From assembly GCA_030734395.1 (NCBI GenBank), contig JAUZTG010000016.1:1-64000 (forward strand): DNA of 64,000 bases, read 5' to 3'. The DNA comes from Sarocladium kiliense. Lineage: Eukaryota > Ascomycota > Sordariomycetes > Hypocreales > Sarocladiaceae. The stretch's first letter is position 1. Every line of letters begins with the position of its first letter. Below, piece by piece: positions 33,966 through 45,806 of the stretch. The notes beneath the pieces were generated by a model. The model saw nothing but the letters and a program-made list of their open reading frames with translations. It was not told the origin of the DNA and did not search any database. The translations under genes were made by a program, and so were the position numbers.

Positions 33966-36667
33966 ATGCTGCCAATACGAACGACAAGCCTCGCCTTTCA
34001 GGCACGGTCTCTGACCATGCGCCGGCCATTCACAACCGCTTTGCTCTCGCCGTCGGCAGCCTTTAGGACCAGAACACGACTCCAGCGCGTCGCCCCTCGC
34101 CGGACCTCACTACCGGCTGTACAACGAGCTTGGGAGAGCAGCACTGTTCAAGTTGTGCCTGAGGAGAAGGATAGCGGGCATATCGCCGTGAGCTCGAACG
34201 AGTCCGTTCTCTTCTTTGACAGTGAGCTCCATCCATGCTTGTGATCGCAACGATGCGCATGTCTGACCATAGTCTGGAACAGATCTTTTTCCTCTCAAGC
34301 TCAGCACCGTTCTCGCCTGGCCATGGAGAACCGATCGCGACCTCACCGATCTCGTCCGACGGTTCGAGAACTCCTCCCTCGGCGTCATGGACCCAATCCG
34401 CCTCGTCAAGACCTCGATACCCAATGACATGTCTATGAAGGTCACGGAGATTCTGCCGCGACTCAAAGACGGTGGCGCATTTGTCAAGTTTCGACACGAC
34501 GCAAATGTTGACCCGGCAGTCATTGAGGGTATGTTGACGTTGCTTCGAGTCACCTTTGCTCTCTGTACTGACCCTTTGTTGTCTAGGCCAGCTCGTCGAA
34601 CGACTTAAACAATCTCCTCTAAAGCCATGGTTCAACCCCTTCCGCGGCATCAGCGCCCGTCTCGTCCAAGGCACGCCTTGGCTCGAAGACCTCTACCGCT
34701 TTCCCTCGAGTCTCGTCAAAGTCGAGTTCGTCCCTCCCGAGCCTGGTCAAACTCCGGAGGAACTCTCCGAAGAGACTCTGTACTCATTGTTCCGCAAATA
34801 CGGCAAGATTGCAGACATTATGCCCCAGCCCGTCGATTCCAAGGTCACCCCTCGATATGCACATGTCATTTTCCCTCTAATCAGGGATGCTATCATGTCT
34901 CGGAACTGCATGCATGGCTTCATCGTCGATGAGGCCATGGGTGGTGGCAAGAATGGAACGAAATTGCGTATATCTTACGAGAAGAGGGTGAAAGCGCACA
35001 GTATATGGAACTGGATCCAGAACCATCCTCGTATTGTCATTCCCATCGTCGCTGCCCTCCTCGCTGGTATCTCCGTCGTCATCTTCGATCCGATCCGTCA
35101 ATTCTTTATCAAGCTCCACATCCAGCACTCACTCCGCTTCACCGAATCAAGAGTCTACAAATGGTTCAAAACACAGACAGATAACTTTTCCTTCACCAGG
35201 AAGAAGGAGCAAGGAGATGAAACAGTGTGGAATCATCGCCGCGAGCTGATCGACCAGCTGCAAGACTGGGTCACTGAAAGCTCAGACACCTTCATCGTCG
35301 TGACTGGACCGAAGGGCTCAGGCAAGAGTGAAATGGTCATGGATCAAGCTCTCCAAGGACGAAAGAATGTGCTTCACGTGGACTGCAAGCCTGTTGTGGA
35401 AGCCAGAGGCGAGGCTGGTACCATTAGGAGACTGGCGACAGCCGTTGGCTATCGACCTGTTTTCTCCTGGGCCAACAGTATGAGCAGCATGATTGATCTC
35501 GCCGTTCAGAGCACCACTGGCGTCAAGGCCGGCTTCTCTGAGACACTCGACTCGCAACTCAGCAAGATCTTGCACACCACTGGCTCAGCACTCAAGGAGG
35601 TTGCACTTGAAGGCCGCAGCAAGCGAGACGCCGATGCTAACCTCTCGGAAGATGCCTACCTGGAATCACACCCTGAGCGCAGACCCGTGGTTGTCATTGA
35701 CAACTTCATGCACAAGAACGACGACAAAGCACTTATCAACGAGAAGATCGCAGAGTGGGCCGCGTCGATTGTACAAAACAACGTGGCGCACGTTATCTTC
35801 TTAACGAACGACGCTTCCCTGAAGCCATTGACCAAAGCACTTCCAGACCGTGTATTCCGGTCAGTCTCCCTCGGCGACCTGGATCCAGAAGTCGCCAAGA
35901 ACTTCGTCATGAGCCGGCTCAAAGAAGAGCAGAAGAATAGCGAGAAGGATGAGAAGGAGGATGTCAAGGAAGCTAAGCCTTTCAAAATGCCTGACCTCAA
36001 GGGCCTTGATGAGGGCATCGAGACCCTCGGTGGACGCCTGACAGATCTAGAATTCCTAGCCCGGCGTCTCAAGACTGGTCAAAGTCCGAAGGCCGCTGTG
36101 GATGAGATTGTAGATGAAAGCGCCACCGATATCGTCAAGATGTTCCTTCTAGGCAAGGTTGGCGAGACAGAAAAGACATGGTCAAAGCAGCAGGCCTGGC
36201 ACCTCATCAAAGCTCTGGCGCAGAGCCCAACCCTTCGATACAACCAAGTCCTCCTATCACCAACATTCTCCTCATCCCTCAACAAATCCGCCGCCGACGG
36301 CGAAGCAGCCCTCGAAGCCCTCGCCAGCGCCGAACTCATCTCCGTAACCTACCACCAAGGCCGCCCACAAACCATCCGCGCCGGCAAGCCCCTGCACCAA
36401 GCTGCATTCAAGGTCCTCCAGAAAGATCGCGTCCTTCAGGCAAAGATGGATCTTGCGGTTCTTACGGAGCAGGCTAAAGTGGAAGGCAAGAGTATAGAGA
36501 CGGTCGAGACGGAGTTGGCTTTGCTGGGGTCGCTGCCGAGCCAAACGGCTGAAACAGGAGAGCGGGTGAGGCATTTGCTGGGGAAGTTGATGGGCAGTCA
36601 GAGGACGATTGTGAAGCTTGAGACGGAGATGGCGGGCTTGAAGAAGGTTCTCAATGAGGAGTATTGA
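33966..36667 (+). CDS. yme2: mitochondrial escape protein 2 (Yme2)
   Basis: Inner mitochondrial membrane protein with an RNA-recognition-like domain facing the matrix and a P-loop domain in the intermembrane space; it affects mitochondrial DNA maintenance and nucleoid structure. Exons 33966-34221, 34283-34528 and 34587-36667 join in frame to 860 residues (yeast protein about 850). The N terminus is rich in Arg/Ser (MLPIRTTSLAFQARSLTMRR), a mitochondrial presequence. An RRM-like part lies at about 205-290 (SLVKVEFVPPEPGQTPEELS, LFRKYGKIADIMPQ), a span at about 316-337 (RIVIPIVAALLAGISVVIF) and Walker A GPKGSGKSE near 408, with a Walker-B-like VVVIDNF further on. A C-terminal coiled coil ends the protein. 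ATG 33966 is the first in-frame ATG; the frame upstream has only GTG. Confidence 0.96.
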
Positions 36668-37205
36668 GTGAGGAGACGCTATGGTGGCAGAACTATGTAT
36701 TATAGGCGATATTTCCTTGCCCCTCTCACCCTGTTTTGCCGTGCACTTCTCACTTCTTTACCTAACCCAGGCATTGTCTGAGCGGTCTAGGTCAGGTGCT
36801 CTACAAACGTATCAGTCTCCAGTCCGACATCTGTATGATATAGTCAAGCCCCAAGTTCTGCGATCAAACTACATGGGGTATACAGGCAGGACGGCGAAGG
36901 AGCATTAAGCGCAGGGGCAAAAGTGTGCTGTTGAGCAAGCCATTGGAACAACAAAGACGACTGATCTTTGTGTTTGCCAGCGAGTATGATGAACCAAATA
37001 ATACTTGCATACCTAGGAGACCGGTGACGCTCATACTGCCCAGTCCTTCATGAATAGTCACTGTCCAAGGAACTCTACCTATACTGAGGCGATTCTTGGT
37101 TCATTTCGAGATAGTAATGACCTGCGCCGTAGTTTCGCCCTCAACCAGCATAATATCCGCTCCTATCTTCCTGCATCTTCGCGACCGTTCTAGGCACGAC
37201 TAGCT
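36668..37205. other. intergenic
   Basis: About 540 bases downstream of Yme2; 3' untranslated region at the left edge. Nothing else is supported. Confidence 0.4.
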
Positions 37206-37520
37206 CTAACGCTCCGTGGCAGTTTTGATACTGCTGAGATCCAGTTGTTCGAGGGCTTCCAGGAACACTTCGTCCGAGTTCGAGCTCGAAAGCGAATCGG
37301 GTTCCGAAAGGTCAGTCCGCCGTTTGTGCAGTAGCCCAGCCTCTGCCAGAGACTCCGGGCCTTGCATCTCGTAGGGGTCTGTGTTGGTGATGCTCACAAG
37401 CTCTTTAAAGGCCGAATTTAGCTTTTCGTCTGCTCTGAATCGATCCGGCAATTTCTCCTCGTAGTCGTACAGTCCATAGCTGTGATCATACCTGAGTCGC
37501 AAATGGTCGGTTTGCACCAA
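37206..37520 (-). pseudogene. orphan exon or gene remnant
   Basis: An open minus-strand segment of about 104 codons with protein-like composition (LRLRYDHSYGLYDYEEKLPD, FKELVSITNTDPYEMQGPES, DEVFLEALEQLDL) but no ATG. A stop lies immediately upstream, formed by CATCTAG, which could instead be an intron acceptor. An upstream mini-exon ATG at about 37582 with donor AGGTAGTC does not give the right phase. It may be the last exon of a gene whose 5' part has decayed in the adjacent AT-rich DNA. No family recognised. Confidence 0.3.
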
Positions 37521-38178
37521 GATCTAGATGGTTTGGAGGTCTGCGTGTTCGGTGACTACCTGAAGCAAATGACCGCATTATATTGACGTTTACTCTAAAA
37601 CGCCTTGAGACTAAGTTAGCATGATTCTCGACCCTGAAGAGCAGACGCCGGTCACTTCACGGGGTCTGCCAAATATGCTCAACTTAATGGAGAAGGTCCT
37701 CAGCAGTAGGTCGTCTGCGGTACCTCCCCGTTGAGCCATTTCCGACCTCTTTTAATTTTGGAGGAACTATAGGATTCTGCCTTGGCAAATATTTTATCAA
37801 GGCTTATAGAGCTGCAACTAGCCTCATGTTCTAGTTCGCTGCGACCTTCGGAGCCCGAGGGCGGCCAAAATAGTCGTCTTAGTTGTCTTAGTAGTCTGTA
37901 TTACTATTATTCACAGATAAGCACCATACGGCAAATAAAATAATGTATAAATTAGTTATTATCTTCTGATAATGATAATACTATGGAGGTATAGCTCTTA
38001 GCCAGCCCTCTGGTCCGTCCCACGACAGTGACGATGAAGGTGGGTCGACTCTCTTATCGATTGGGAACATCGTCACGCTGCTTCAGCTTTGAGTTGACGC
38101 AAACTTCCGCAACACCTTCACACGAAAGCGAAGTGTCCCAAATCCCAGCGTTTGGTGCCCGAGGGGACTACCTTCAAC
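37521..38178. other. AT-rich intergenic tract
   Basis: The part from about 37740 to 37990 is markedly AT-rich (TAAT, TTAGT and ATTATT words, for example around 37890-37985) compared with its neighbours. It may be a relic of repeat-induced point mutation or simply the Cwc27 promoter region. No gene is seen. Confidence 0.5.
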
Positions 38179-39855
38179 ATGTCGGCAATTTACAACCTCG
38201 AACCGCAACCGACGGGCTCTGCCATCATCCACACGACTCTCGGCGAGATTTCTGTCGAGCTCTTCGCCAAGCAGACACCTCTGGCTTGTCGCAACTTCCT
38301 TCAGCTCGCGCTCGATGGCTACTACGACGGTACAATCTTCCACCGACTTGTCCCGAACTTCATTCTCCAGGGCGGTGACCCGACAGGCACAGGAAATGGC
38401 GGCGAATCGATATTTGATGGTGGAGCCTATAGCGGCGACCTTGATCCATGGCCGATGGACGAGCGAAGAGGCCGTAATGCCGGACCACAAGGCGTAGGCT
38501 TCAAGGACGAGTTTCATTCACGGCTGAAGTTCAACAGGCGCGGCCTGTTGGGCATGGCGAATGAGGGTCATAAGGATACCAATGGCAGCCAATTCTTCTT
38601 CACGCTGGACAAGGCGGATGAGCTGAACGGGAAGAACACGATGTTTGGACGCGTCGCGGGCGATACGATCTATAATCTGGCCAAAATTGGGGAGCTTGAG
38701 GTGGATGCTGCGGCAGAAAGGCCGTTGTATCCTGTCAAGGTGGAGAAGATCGAAGTGCTGGTCAACCCATTTGAGGATATGAAGAAGAGGGAGAGGACAG
38801 CGGCTCATTCATCAAGCAAAGCAACTGCCGCACCGGAGAAAGAGAAGAAGAAAAAACGCAAGGGCGGGAAACAGTTGTTGAGTTTCGGTGGGGATGAGGA
38901 GGGTGATGAGGATATGCCGGTTTTGAAGAAGACGAAGTTTGATACCCGGATCGTTATGGAAGATGAGACCGAGGAGGCAGCACCGCCAAAGCCAAAGTCG
39001 AATAAGGCGAAAGGAAAGGAGAGAAAGTCACCGACGACGAGTCTGCCTACGAGAGAACCACCCGCACAGGCAGCTGAGGACAGCAGCACATCACAAGCGA
39101 CATCAAAGCGCCAGGCATCACGAAAAGAGCGAGACTACGAAGAGTCGTCACCAGAGCCCGAACCCGCAAAGCCGGAAAAGACCGCATTGGAGAAGGCCAA
39201 TGAGGAGATGGCCGCACTGAAGGCGTCCATGCGACGCACCGTGCAAAAGGAGCAGAAGCAAGAAGAGCCGAAGAAGTCTGCGCTGGAGTCGATGATACCG
39301 GAGACGTCAATGCGGGCGAGAAAAAGACGTCCAGGGCAGGTCAATTCTACGGCGGCAGAGGAGCAAGAAGCCATGAAGCTGCTTAAGGACTTTCAATCAC
39401 GGCTTGAGCGCGCACCGCCATCTAAAGGAAAGGAAGAGGCCGCTCAACCGGCCGATCACAATGGCGACGAAGCCAACAACACCGCAGCATCAGCAGCAGC
39501 TGGGGACGACGAAGCCGAACTCTGCGATCTCCACTTCATCGCGAATTGCCAAAGCTGCACCTCTTGGGACAAGCAAGAAAACGAGGACGCAAGTGACGAC
39601 GAAGATTGGATGTCTCACACTCTCACCTTCGCGGCAGATCGTTTAGGCAAGGATCTAACGAACAGACGTAAAGCAGAGGAGGAGCTGGTGGTGATTGACC
39701 CGAGAGACAGGGCCAGAACGTTGAAGGAGGAGAAGCGAGCCGAGAGGTCCGGGGGTAGTTCCGGAGGAGGAAGGGCCTGGGACCAGGGGAGGGACCAGGC
39801 TAGGAATGCGAAGCTGGCGAAAGCGGCCGCACTGGGTGGCAGGGGGGCACGATGA
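38179..39855 (+). CDS. cwc27: spliceosomal cyclophilin Cwc27
   Basis: Cyclophilin-type peptidyl-prolyl isomerase associated with activated spliceosomes. Intronless, 558 residues from ATG 38179; the frame upstream to 38152 has only a GTG. The cyclophilin domain spans about residues 10-175: GEISVELFAKQTPLACRNFL, FHRLVPNFILQGGDPTGTG, GFKDEFHSRLKFNRRGLLGM, NGSQFFFTLDKADELNGKN and TMFGRVAGDTIYNL. A Glu replaces the usual Trp (inferred from the DEFHSRL context), as in Cwc27 proteins, which typically lack strong isomerase activity. The remainder is charged and disordered with KKKKRKGGK, acidic patches and a C-terminal conserved stretch (AELCDLHFIANCQSCTSWDK, DWMSHTLTFAADRLGKDL) that identifies fungal Cwc27 well. 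Confidence 0.95.
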   Translation: MSAIYNLEPQPTGSAIIHTTLGEISVELFAKQTPLACRNFLQLALDGYYDGTIFHRLVPNFILQGGDPTGTGNGGESIFDGGAYSGDLDPWPMDERRGRNAGPQGVGFKDEFHSRLKFNRRGLLGMANEGHKDTNGSQFFFTLDKADELNGKNTMFGRVAGDTIYNLAKIGELEVDAAAERPLYPVKVEKIEVLVNPFEDMKKRERTAAHSSSKATAAPEKEKKKKRKGGKQLLSFGGDEEGDEDMPVLKKTKFDTRIVMEDETEEAAPPKPKSNKAKGKERKSPTTSLPTREPPAQAAEDSSTSQATSKRQASRKERDYEESSPEPEPAKPEKTALEKANEEMAALKASMRRTVQKEQKQEEPKKSALESMIPETSMRARKRRPGQVNSTAAEEQEAMKLLKDFQSRLERAPPSKGKEEAAQPADHNGDEANNTAASAAAGDDEAELCDLHFIANCQSCTSWDKQENEDASDDEDWMSHTLTFAADRLGKDLTNRRKAEEELVVIDPRDRARTLKEEKRAERSGGSSGGGRAWDQGRDQARNAKLAKAAALGGRGAR

Positions 39856-41198
39856 GCAGGCTACGTTGTTTGTAGTAGTAGTAATATTAACAAATGTTGC
39901 TTGGCTTAGACGAGGTTGCAGAGTGGATTCGGGCGTGACATAGTGCGAAAGTCTAGAGGAGCTTTTGACCCCAACCCTGTGTGAATAGTGACGACTTGGT
40001 TACCTGGCGTCATCTGGTGGGGACGGGAAGATGTGGTCTGACGCAAAAACTACGTGTTTTTACGTGTTTTGAAGGTAGCGGACGGATATAGCCCCGTTGC
40101 ATGGTGTTTTCGCTCTATTACTCAGGAAGATGTTGGCCGTATACTTACCAGTGACAGTAACGACAGATCCTTGCCCGTTGCATCCTGCCAACATGGCTTT
40201 TTGGTGCATTTGCCCATAGAAACCACATCAGTGACGGCATCCCGCGATAAGCCACGTCCGTTGCTTATCATCACGTGAAGTGGACCTGTCAAGACTCCAT
40301 ATGCCACTCTGATTGGCCAATATGCCACCAGCAAGGTGGGGCTTCACGTTTTCGTCCCGCTACGAATGCTCCGCCCGAATCCGCCCACCTTCGAGTTTGG
40401 CAGCAGCACCACCAGAAGTAGCAGAAGCAGCCAAGTTGCACTGCAGCATTAGGTTACGAGATCGACCTGCAAACCAACCCAGCATTCATCCGAGTTTTCC
40501 TGCTTTCTCCCTCCGACGAGACCCTATCCTGGCGACTAGGCCTCCGTAAGGCGCCTATTGACGGAACGTACACGATTGACCGCTATTGCGCGCTGCCCAC
40601 GGAGGATCTTACATCTTTCGGTTTCTGCACTAGGCGCGCGACGCCTGCTAGAGGAGAATCTCCAATCGTCCCCCCCGAGGCTGCCGTTGGCGGAGGCGGT
40701 CACTGCATTATCGCGACGACGAGGCGGAGTTCAGCCTTTTAACGCTCTGCTCTGCATACGCGCACTTGACGACTGTCCAAGGGACATAATACGGCCCGCG
40801 ATTTGATACGATTGTCGAATTCGAGATATCTGCGATCGCTGAAGCTGCGGCCTCATTGCGAACCACCCACGTATTCGACTTCTGCTGGTGGACTCTGAGC
40901 CTGGCGTCAAGGTCATCCATCATCCATCGCTTAGATTCGTGCAGGCAATTCATCGAACGACGATACATCCCGCGAGAGTCCCATCGCACGGACGATTCGG
41001 TGGTTTTGCTTGCGAAACACATATCCACCACATCGCGGCCTTCCAGCAAACCGAGAATTCTGCCATACACCAGCGCTCATCCCACGAGTCCCTCCAATTC
41101 TCTCCTTTCGTCTGGCACAAAGCACCATCAATTCGTAAACCTCCAACGAAACCGCAATTGAGGAAGCGCATTCCTATCTGCGCGGGTGACATCGCCCT
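39856..41198. other. long upstream region of hsf1
   Basis: About 1.3 kb between Cwc27 and Hsf1. The part from roughly 40500 probably includes a long Hsf1 5' leader with several short upstream frames. I looked for nGAAnnTTCn heat-shock elements and found no convincing array. No other gene is supported. Confidence 0.45.
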
Positions 41199-43517
41199 AT
41201 GTCTGGGCCCAACCCAAGGAAACGAGCCGCCCCCGGTGCTTCCAACCCAATGTCCTTCCCACAGCAGGCCTACGGTTCCGTCAACCCGTCGAACGACCAG
41301 ATTATGAGGTGGAACAGCAATGGCGACGTTCCCGGCTTCATGGACGGCACCGTCCCCCACGCGAACCCTTACGACCTAGCGTCGTTTGCACCACATCAGC
41401 AGACGTCAAACACACTTGCGAGACGACCGATGAACGCTCTGGTGCCCACGAACGCGACATTCAACGCGGGTGAACAATGGCCGTCGTTCTTGGGAGATGA
41501 CGGCGCGTTGGTGCAGCAGAATGGGTTGCCGGAGGAGCATGTGGAGGCCGATAGTATCGAGGTTCTGGAGGAGAAGGCACAGAAGGCGAAGAGGGAAGCA
41601 CAAGGGAAGCGGAAGACCATTCCGCCATTTGTGCAGAAACTTAGCAGGTAAGGACCCGATATATTCCCAAAAAGCACTGGCTGGCCTAGTTTGGTTTACT
41701 GACTAGATCATCACAGCTTCCTCGAGGAAGGGAAGAATGAGGACCTCATTCGCTGGTCGGAAAAGGGCGACTCGTTCGTTGTGCTTGATGAAGACGAATT
41801 CGCTAAGACACTCATTCCGGAACTCTTCAAACACAACAACTATGCTTCTTTCGTGCGGCAACTCAACATGTATGGGTTCCACAAGCGAGTAGGCTTATCG
41901 GACAACTCGATGAGAGCAAGTGAACGGAAGAACAAAAGCCCGAGCGAGTACTCGAATCCATTCTTCCGCAGAGGACACCCGAACTTGCTTTGGTTGATTA
42001 ACAAGCCCAAGAGCGGCAGTAAGGCCAAGAAGGGTGGGAAGGGCGCTGATGCGGAGAACGAAAGTGACGAGGAGGGCGGAGCAGGGACTCAGCACCAGCA
42101 AGCCACTGGGGTGGCTGATCCTCAGTCGGGTCGGCCCCTACCAGCTGGTGAACAACAGCCTCTGCAGAAGAAAGAACTGACATTGATACGGGAAGAGTTG
42201 GCCAAGCTACGAGAGCAGCAGAGCTTCATCTCAGGAGCTCTGACTCGCCTACAGCGCAACAACGACCAGCTATACAACCAAGCGATGAGGTTCCAAACAC
42301 AGCACGACCGACATCAAAACTCCATCAACGCCATCCTCAGCTTCCTCGCCAATGTGTTCAGGAAAACACTCGAGGACCAGGGCGGCAACGCACAGAACGT
42401 CGGCGATATCATCTCTAGCCTCATGTCGAACCAGGGCGGCCAACAGGCTACGGGCAATGTAGTCGATCTGGGAGACTTCTTCCAGAATCAGGTTGATCCT
42501 TCGCATATGGGCGGCCAGGGCAAGCGGGCGAGGGGCTTGCTGCCGCCGATTCCGGAGAATGCTGGCCGAGTGACGTCGCAAAGTCGATCCCCATCTGCGG
42601 CTGCATCGTCGTCATACAATTCTGGTAGTGGACACAACCCACAGATGGGACATGTCACAGAGTTGTTCGAGACCTCACCGTCTGAGACCCCCCCGAATCT
42701 ACGACAAGAGCTTGAGTCGAACCCCCAAGAGCGGATGATGAAGATCATCAATGACCACAATGCCACGAACTCATCCGGCATGGATCTCCCCGAAGCAGAG
42801 GAACTAGTCGCCAACGCACCCACCAGCCTCGACAGCGACCAGCGAAGGAAACTCGTCAATTTCATGGCGAATCAGTCCTCAGGAGCGAACATGCCTAATA
42901 TCCCCGCCACAGCCTCTACACCCATCAAAACCGAAACCCCCAACCATACCGTACCGAATACCTCTCTCTCACCTCCTCCTGAACCTCCCTCTCTCTCGCC
43001 CATCATGCGCTCCCCTGCCATGCCCCCTCCGTCTCTCCACCAGATTGGCAGCAACGCAAATGACCTTGCCGAACTGCAGCGAGTACAGAGTGAGCAGGCA
43101 GCCAGGATTAACGAACTCAGCGAAATGCTCGGTCCTCTGAGTCCATCTGGTAGAATCCCAGGACTGGGTAGTGATCCTAATGCCGCAGCCGCTGGAAGCG
43201 AGAACTACTTCGATCCTGCTGGCGGAGTAGACTTTGACCAGTTTTTCGACAGCAATGCCTTCTTGAACGATCAGAACTTTGGAGATGGGAATGATTTCAA
43301 CTTCAACCTCGACGGCGCTGGTGCGGGCGGTGATCACAATACCATGCCACCGGTGGCCACTGGTGGTCTAGAAGTACCAACGGGAAGCAGCGGGAATAAC
43401 ACCCCCAGCCCGGCTGGCACAGAAGAGATTCCTAGAGCGGACTTCATGGCTAGTGGTAGTGGGATGGGTATGCCAGATGGAGGAGGCAGTGGGAACAAGC
43501 GACGGAGGATGGGATGA
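41199..43517 (+). CDS. hsf1: heat shock transcription factor Hsf1
   Basis: Master regulator of chaperone genes; binds heat-shock elements as a trimer in the nucleus. Exons 41199-41647 and 41717-43517 (69-nt intron) join in frame to 749 residues. A 137-residue N-terminal region precedes the winged-helix HSF DNA-binding domain, about 138-245 (IPPFVQKLSSFLEEGKN, LFKHNNYASFVRQLNMYGFH, FRRGHPNLLWLI). The intron interrupts this domain between Leu-Ser and Ser-Phe. A basic linker (KPKSGSKAKKGGK) and a heptad-repeat trimerisation coiled coil at about 305-370 (ELTLIREELAKLREQQSF, FLANVFRKTL) follow. The C-terminal end is acidic and aromatic (NYFDPAGGVDFDQFFDSN), a likely activation region, and ends with KRRRMG. 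It could be confused with Skn7, but no receiver domain is present and the length fits Hsf1. Confidence 0.95.
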
Positions 43518-44427
43518 GAGCGTGTGGTTTTCAAAACTTCCTTTGTATCTGGGAAAGGCAAGAAAGCGGATGGCAAGGTTGTTTTTCCTTCTTTCATTGG
43601 GCGCTAGGGCGTGGATAATGCGAGGGGGGGAGGTACATGGTCTTGGTTCTTCCTTTGGTAGGGATGGTGGTTATTACATGCGGGGTACAGTATGATACAA
43701 GACTAGAGCTTGTAATTACAGATTCTCATAATGGACATTGTGATATTGTACGTTGCATTTGACTACACTGTGAGTGCTTGACGATTGAGGTCCAGAGGTT
43801 GATTGGGCCAGCGATTCCGAGTTGCCAACATGCTGTGCTTGCTAATCATGGTCCTGCTACCGATAGTGCCAATTCTCGTCCAGCGAACCCGTCTTAAAGC
43901 CATTTAGCTCTATTTCTATGTCTATCACACCCCTCCCAGTACCCCTTCCATGTCCGGCACCGAACCCACGCCCCAGTGAGGACCCGCGGCCACAAGCCCG
44001 CAATGCCCAGGCTTGGGGGGCCCACGTCTCGAGTCTTCTACGGATTCGTACATAGACTTTTTTGTTTTTGTTTTAATTCCCTCTGTTATTTTATGGAACC
44101 CCAATTGTATTAGAAATCAAGTCTCCCCTCTAGTTTTCGAAATGCCGAGCCCATTCCGGCCGCTTGGTGTCTAGCGTAGCGTACCCATCGGCTAAGCGGG
44201 ACGGAACAGTTGCGCCGGCAGGACGGAAAGAGAGAGAAGCTTTATTAGACGTCATCGAGGCTTCATTCTTGACTAATTGGTGACTGATGCCGTTAAAGAA
44301 AGAATGTCGTTGTATATAACACCCCGTGGACCCTTTCGTTAAGCCAAGTAAAGCCCTTCTGATGTTATTTACTAGCATCTAACAATACAAGACTCATACA
44401 ACTGTATACTCAATTCCAACTACCACA
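43518..44427. other. intergenic, OYE promoter
   Basis: Hsf1 3' region then the promoter of the old-yellow-enzyme gene. A TATA box TATATAA lies at 44313-44319, about 110 bases before the ATG. A minus-strand short frame (stop at 44131, inner ATG about 44256) reads with protein-like composition (RPAGATVPSRLADGYATLDT) and is discussed as a finding. Confidence 0.5.
44313..44319 (+). promoter_or_regulatory. TATA box of the old-yellow-enzyme gene
   Basis: TATATAA about 110 bases upstream of the ATG at 44428, a usual TATA-to-start distance. Strong TATA boxes are typical of inducible genes, which fits an oxidative-stress or xenobiotic-responsive flavoenzyme (inference). Confidence 0.55.
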
Positions 44428-45806
44428 ATGTCAGCCTATTCCCAGGGACGGATTTCCCACTCCGTCATCGCTCCCACAAGCAATGGAACACAGAAAGCCC
44501 CAATTATAAACACTGCCGCCAAAGATGTCCCGTTCTACACCCCTGAGCAAGATCCTCCTGCCGGTACTGCGGTCAAGCCAGCCGACGGCTCTTCAGTGCC
44601 CAAGCTCTTCAAACCTCTCAAGATTCGCGGTATCGAGATGCCGAACCGGATATGGGTCAGCCCAATGTGTCAGTACAGTGCCCATGAGGGTTTCCACGGA
44701 CCGTGGCACATTGCTCACTATGGCGGCATGGTTATGAGAGGCGTAAGTTTAGACAAGAACTCCATTAGATGTTGTTATTTGGCACTGACTAAACTATCTC
44801 TGCATAGCCTGGCCTTATGATGATCGAAGCTTCAGCTGTCCAGGCAAATGGGCGCATCACGCCCGAAGACTCGGGCATCTGGCTGGATGCTCATATCGAG
44901 ACACTCCGCAAGCACGTCCAATTCGCCCACAGCCAGAACCAGCTCATTGCCATTCAGCTCGCACACGCTGGGCGCAAGGCCTCCACGGTAGCACCCTGGT
45001 TGAGTGCCGGAGATACAGCTCAGCCAGTGGCACATGGCTGGCCGGATGATGTCGTCGGACCTAGCTCTGAGCCATTCAGCGACGGCTATCCTACCCCTCG
45101 GAGCATGTCGCTGCAGGAGATCGATCAGCTGAAGCAGGACTTTGTACTTGCCACCGTCCGAGCGTTGGAGGCCGGCTTCGACGTTATCGAGCTTCACTTC
45201 GCCCACGGATACCTCGTGTCTTCCTTCCTGAGCCCCGCCGTCAACAAGAGAACCGACAAGTACGGTGGAAGCTTCGAAAACCGCACCCGCTTGGCCGTTG
45301 AGCTCGTGAGGGAAACGCGCAAAGTCCTGCCGGAGAACACCCCCCTGTTCGTGCGCATCAGCGCCACTGACTGGCTCGAGGAGAACAAGGAGATTGGCGA
45401 AAGCTGGACTTGTGAGGATAGCGTGCGCCTAGCCGAGATCTTTGCGAAGGAGGGCGTGGATGTGCTGGATGTATCAAGCGGCGGCAACCATGCCGCGCAA
45501 AAGGTCCAGGGCGGGCCAGGCTACCAGGTGAAGTTCGCCAAGGCTATCAAGAAGGCTGTTGGAGACAAGATGCTGGTCAGCACTGTTGGTAGCATCAAGT
45601 CGGGCAAGCAGGCGGAGGAGATCGTCACAGGAGAGAACGGACCTGACCTCGTTGCTGCGGGCCGCATGTTCCAGAAGAACCCTGGTCTGGTGTGGGCTTG
45701 GGCTGAGGAGATTGGCGTTGATATCCACGTTGCTCACCAGATTGGTTGGGGCTTTGGAGGCCGAGCGGCAAAGAAGGCAGATCATGCCAAGATGAGCGTT
45801 CCTTAG
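44428..45806 (+). CDS. NADH:flavin oxidoreductase, old yellow enzyme class III (YqjM type)
   Basis: FMN-dependent ene-reductase that reduces activated C=C bonds with NAD(P)H. Exons 44428-44742 and 44808-45806 (65-nt intron) join in frame to 437 residues. An N-terminal extension of about 50 residues precedes LFKPLKIRGIEMPNRIWVSP, then MCQYSA with the regulatory cysteine typical of YqjM-like enzymes, HIAHYGGMVMRGPGLMMIEA, QLAHAGRKAS, FDVIELHFAHGYLVSSFLSP and NKRTDKYGGSFENRTRL. FMN phosphate binding is served by STVGSIKSG and AAGRMFQKNP near the C terminus. All hallmark residues are present. The physiological substrate is unknown; related fungal genes respond to oxidative stress or belong to secondary-metabolite clusters, but no cluster is seen here. 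Confidence 0.95.

Noticed and set aside
41199..43517. Identification as Skn7 (HSF domain plus receiver)
   Set aside because: No receiver domain or phospho-acceptor Asp region; HR-A/B coiled coil and acidic end fit Hsf1.
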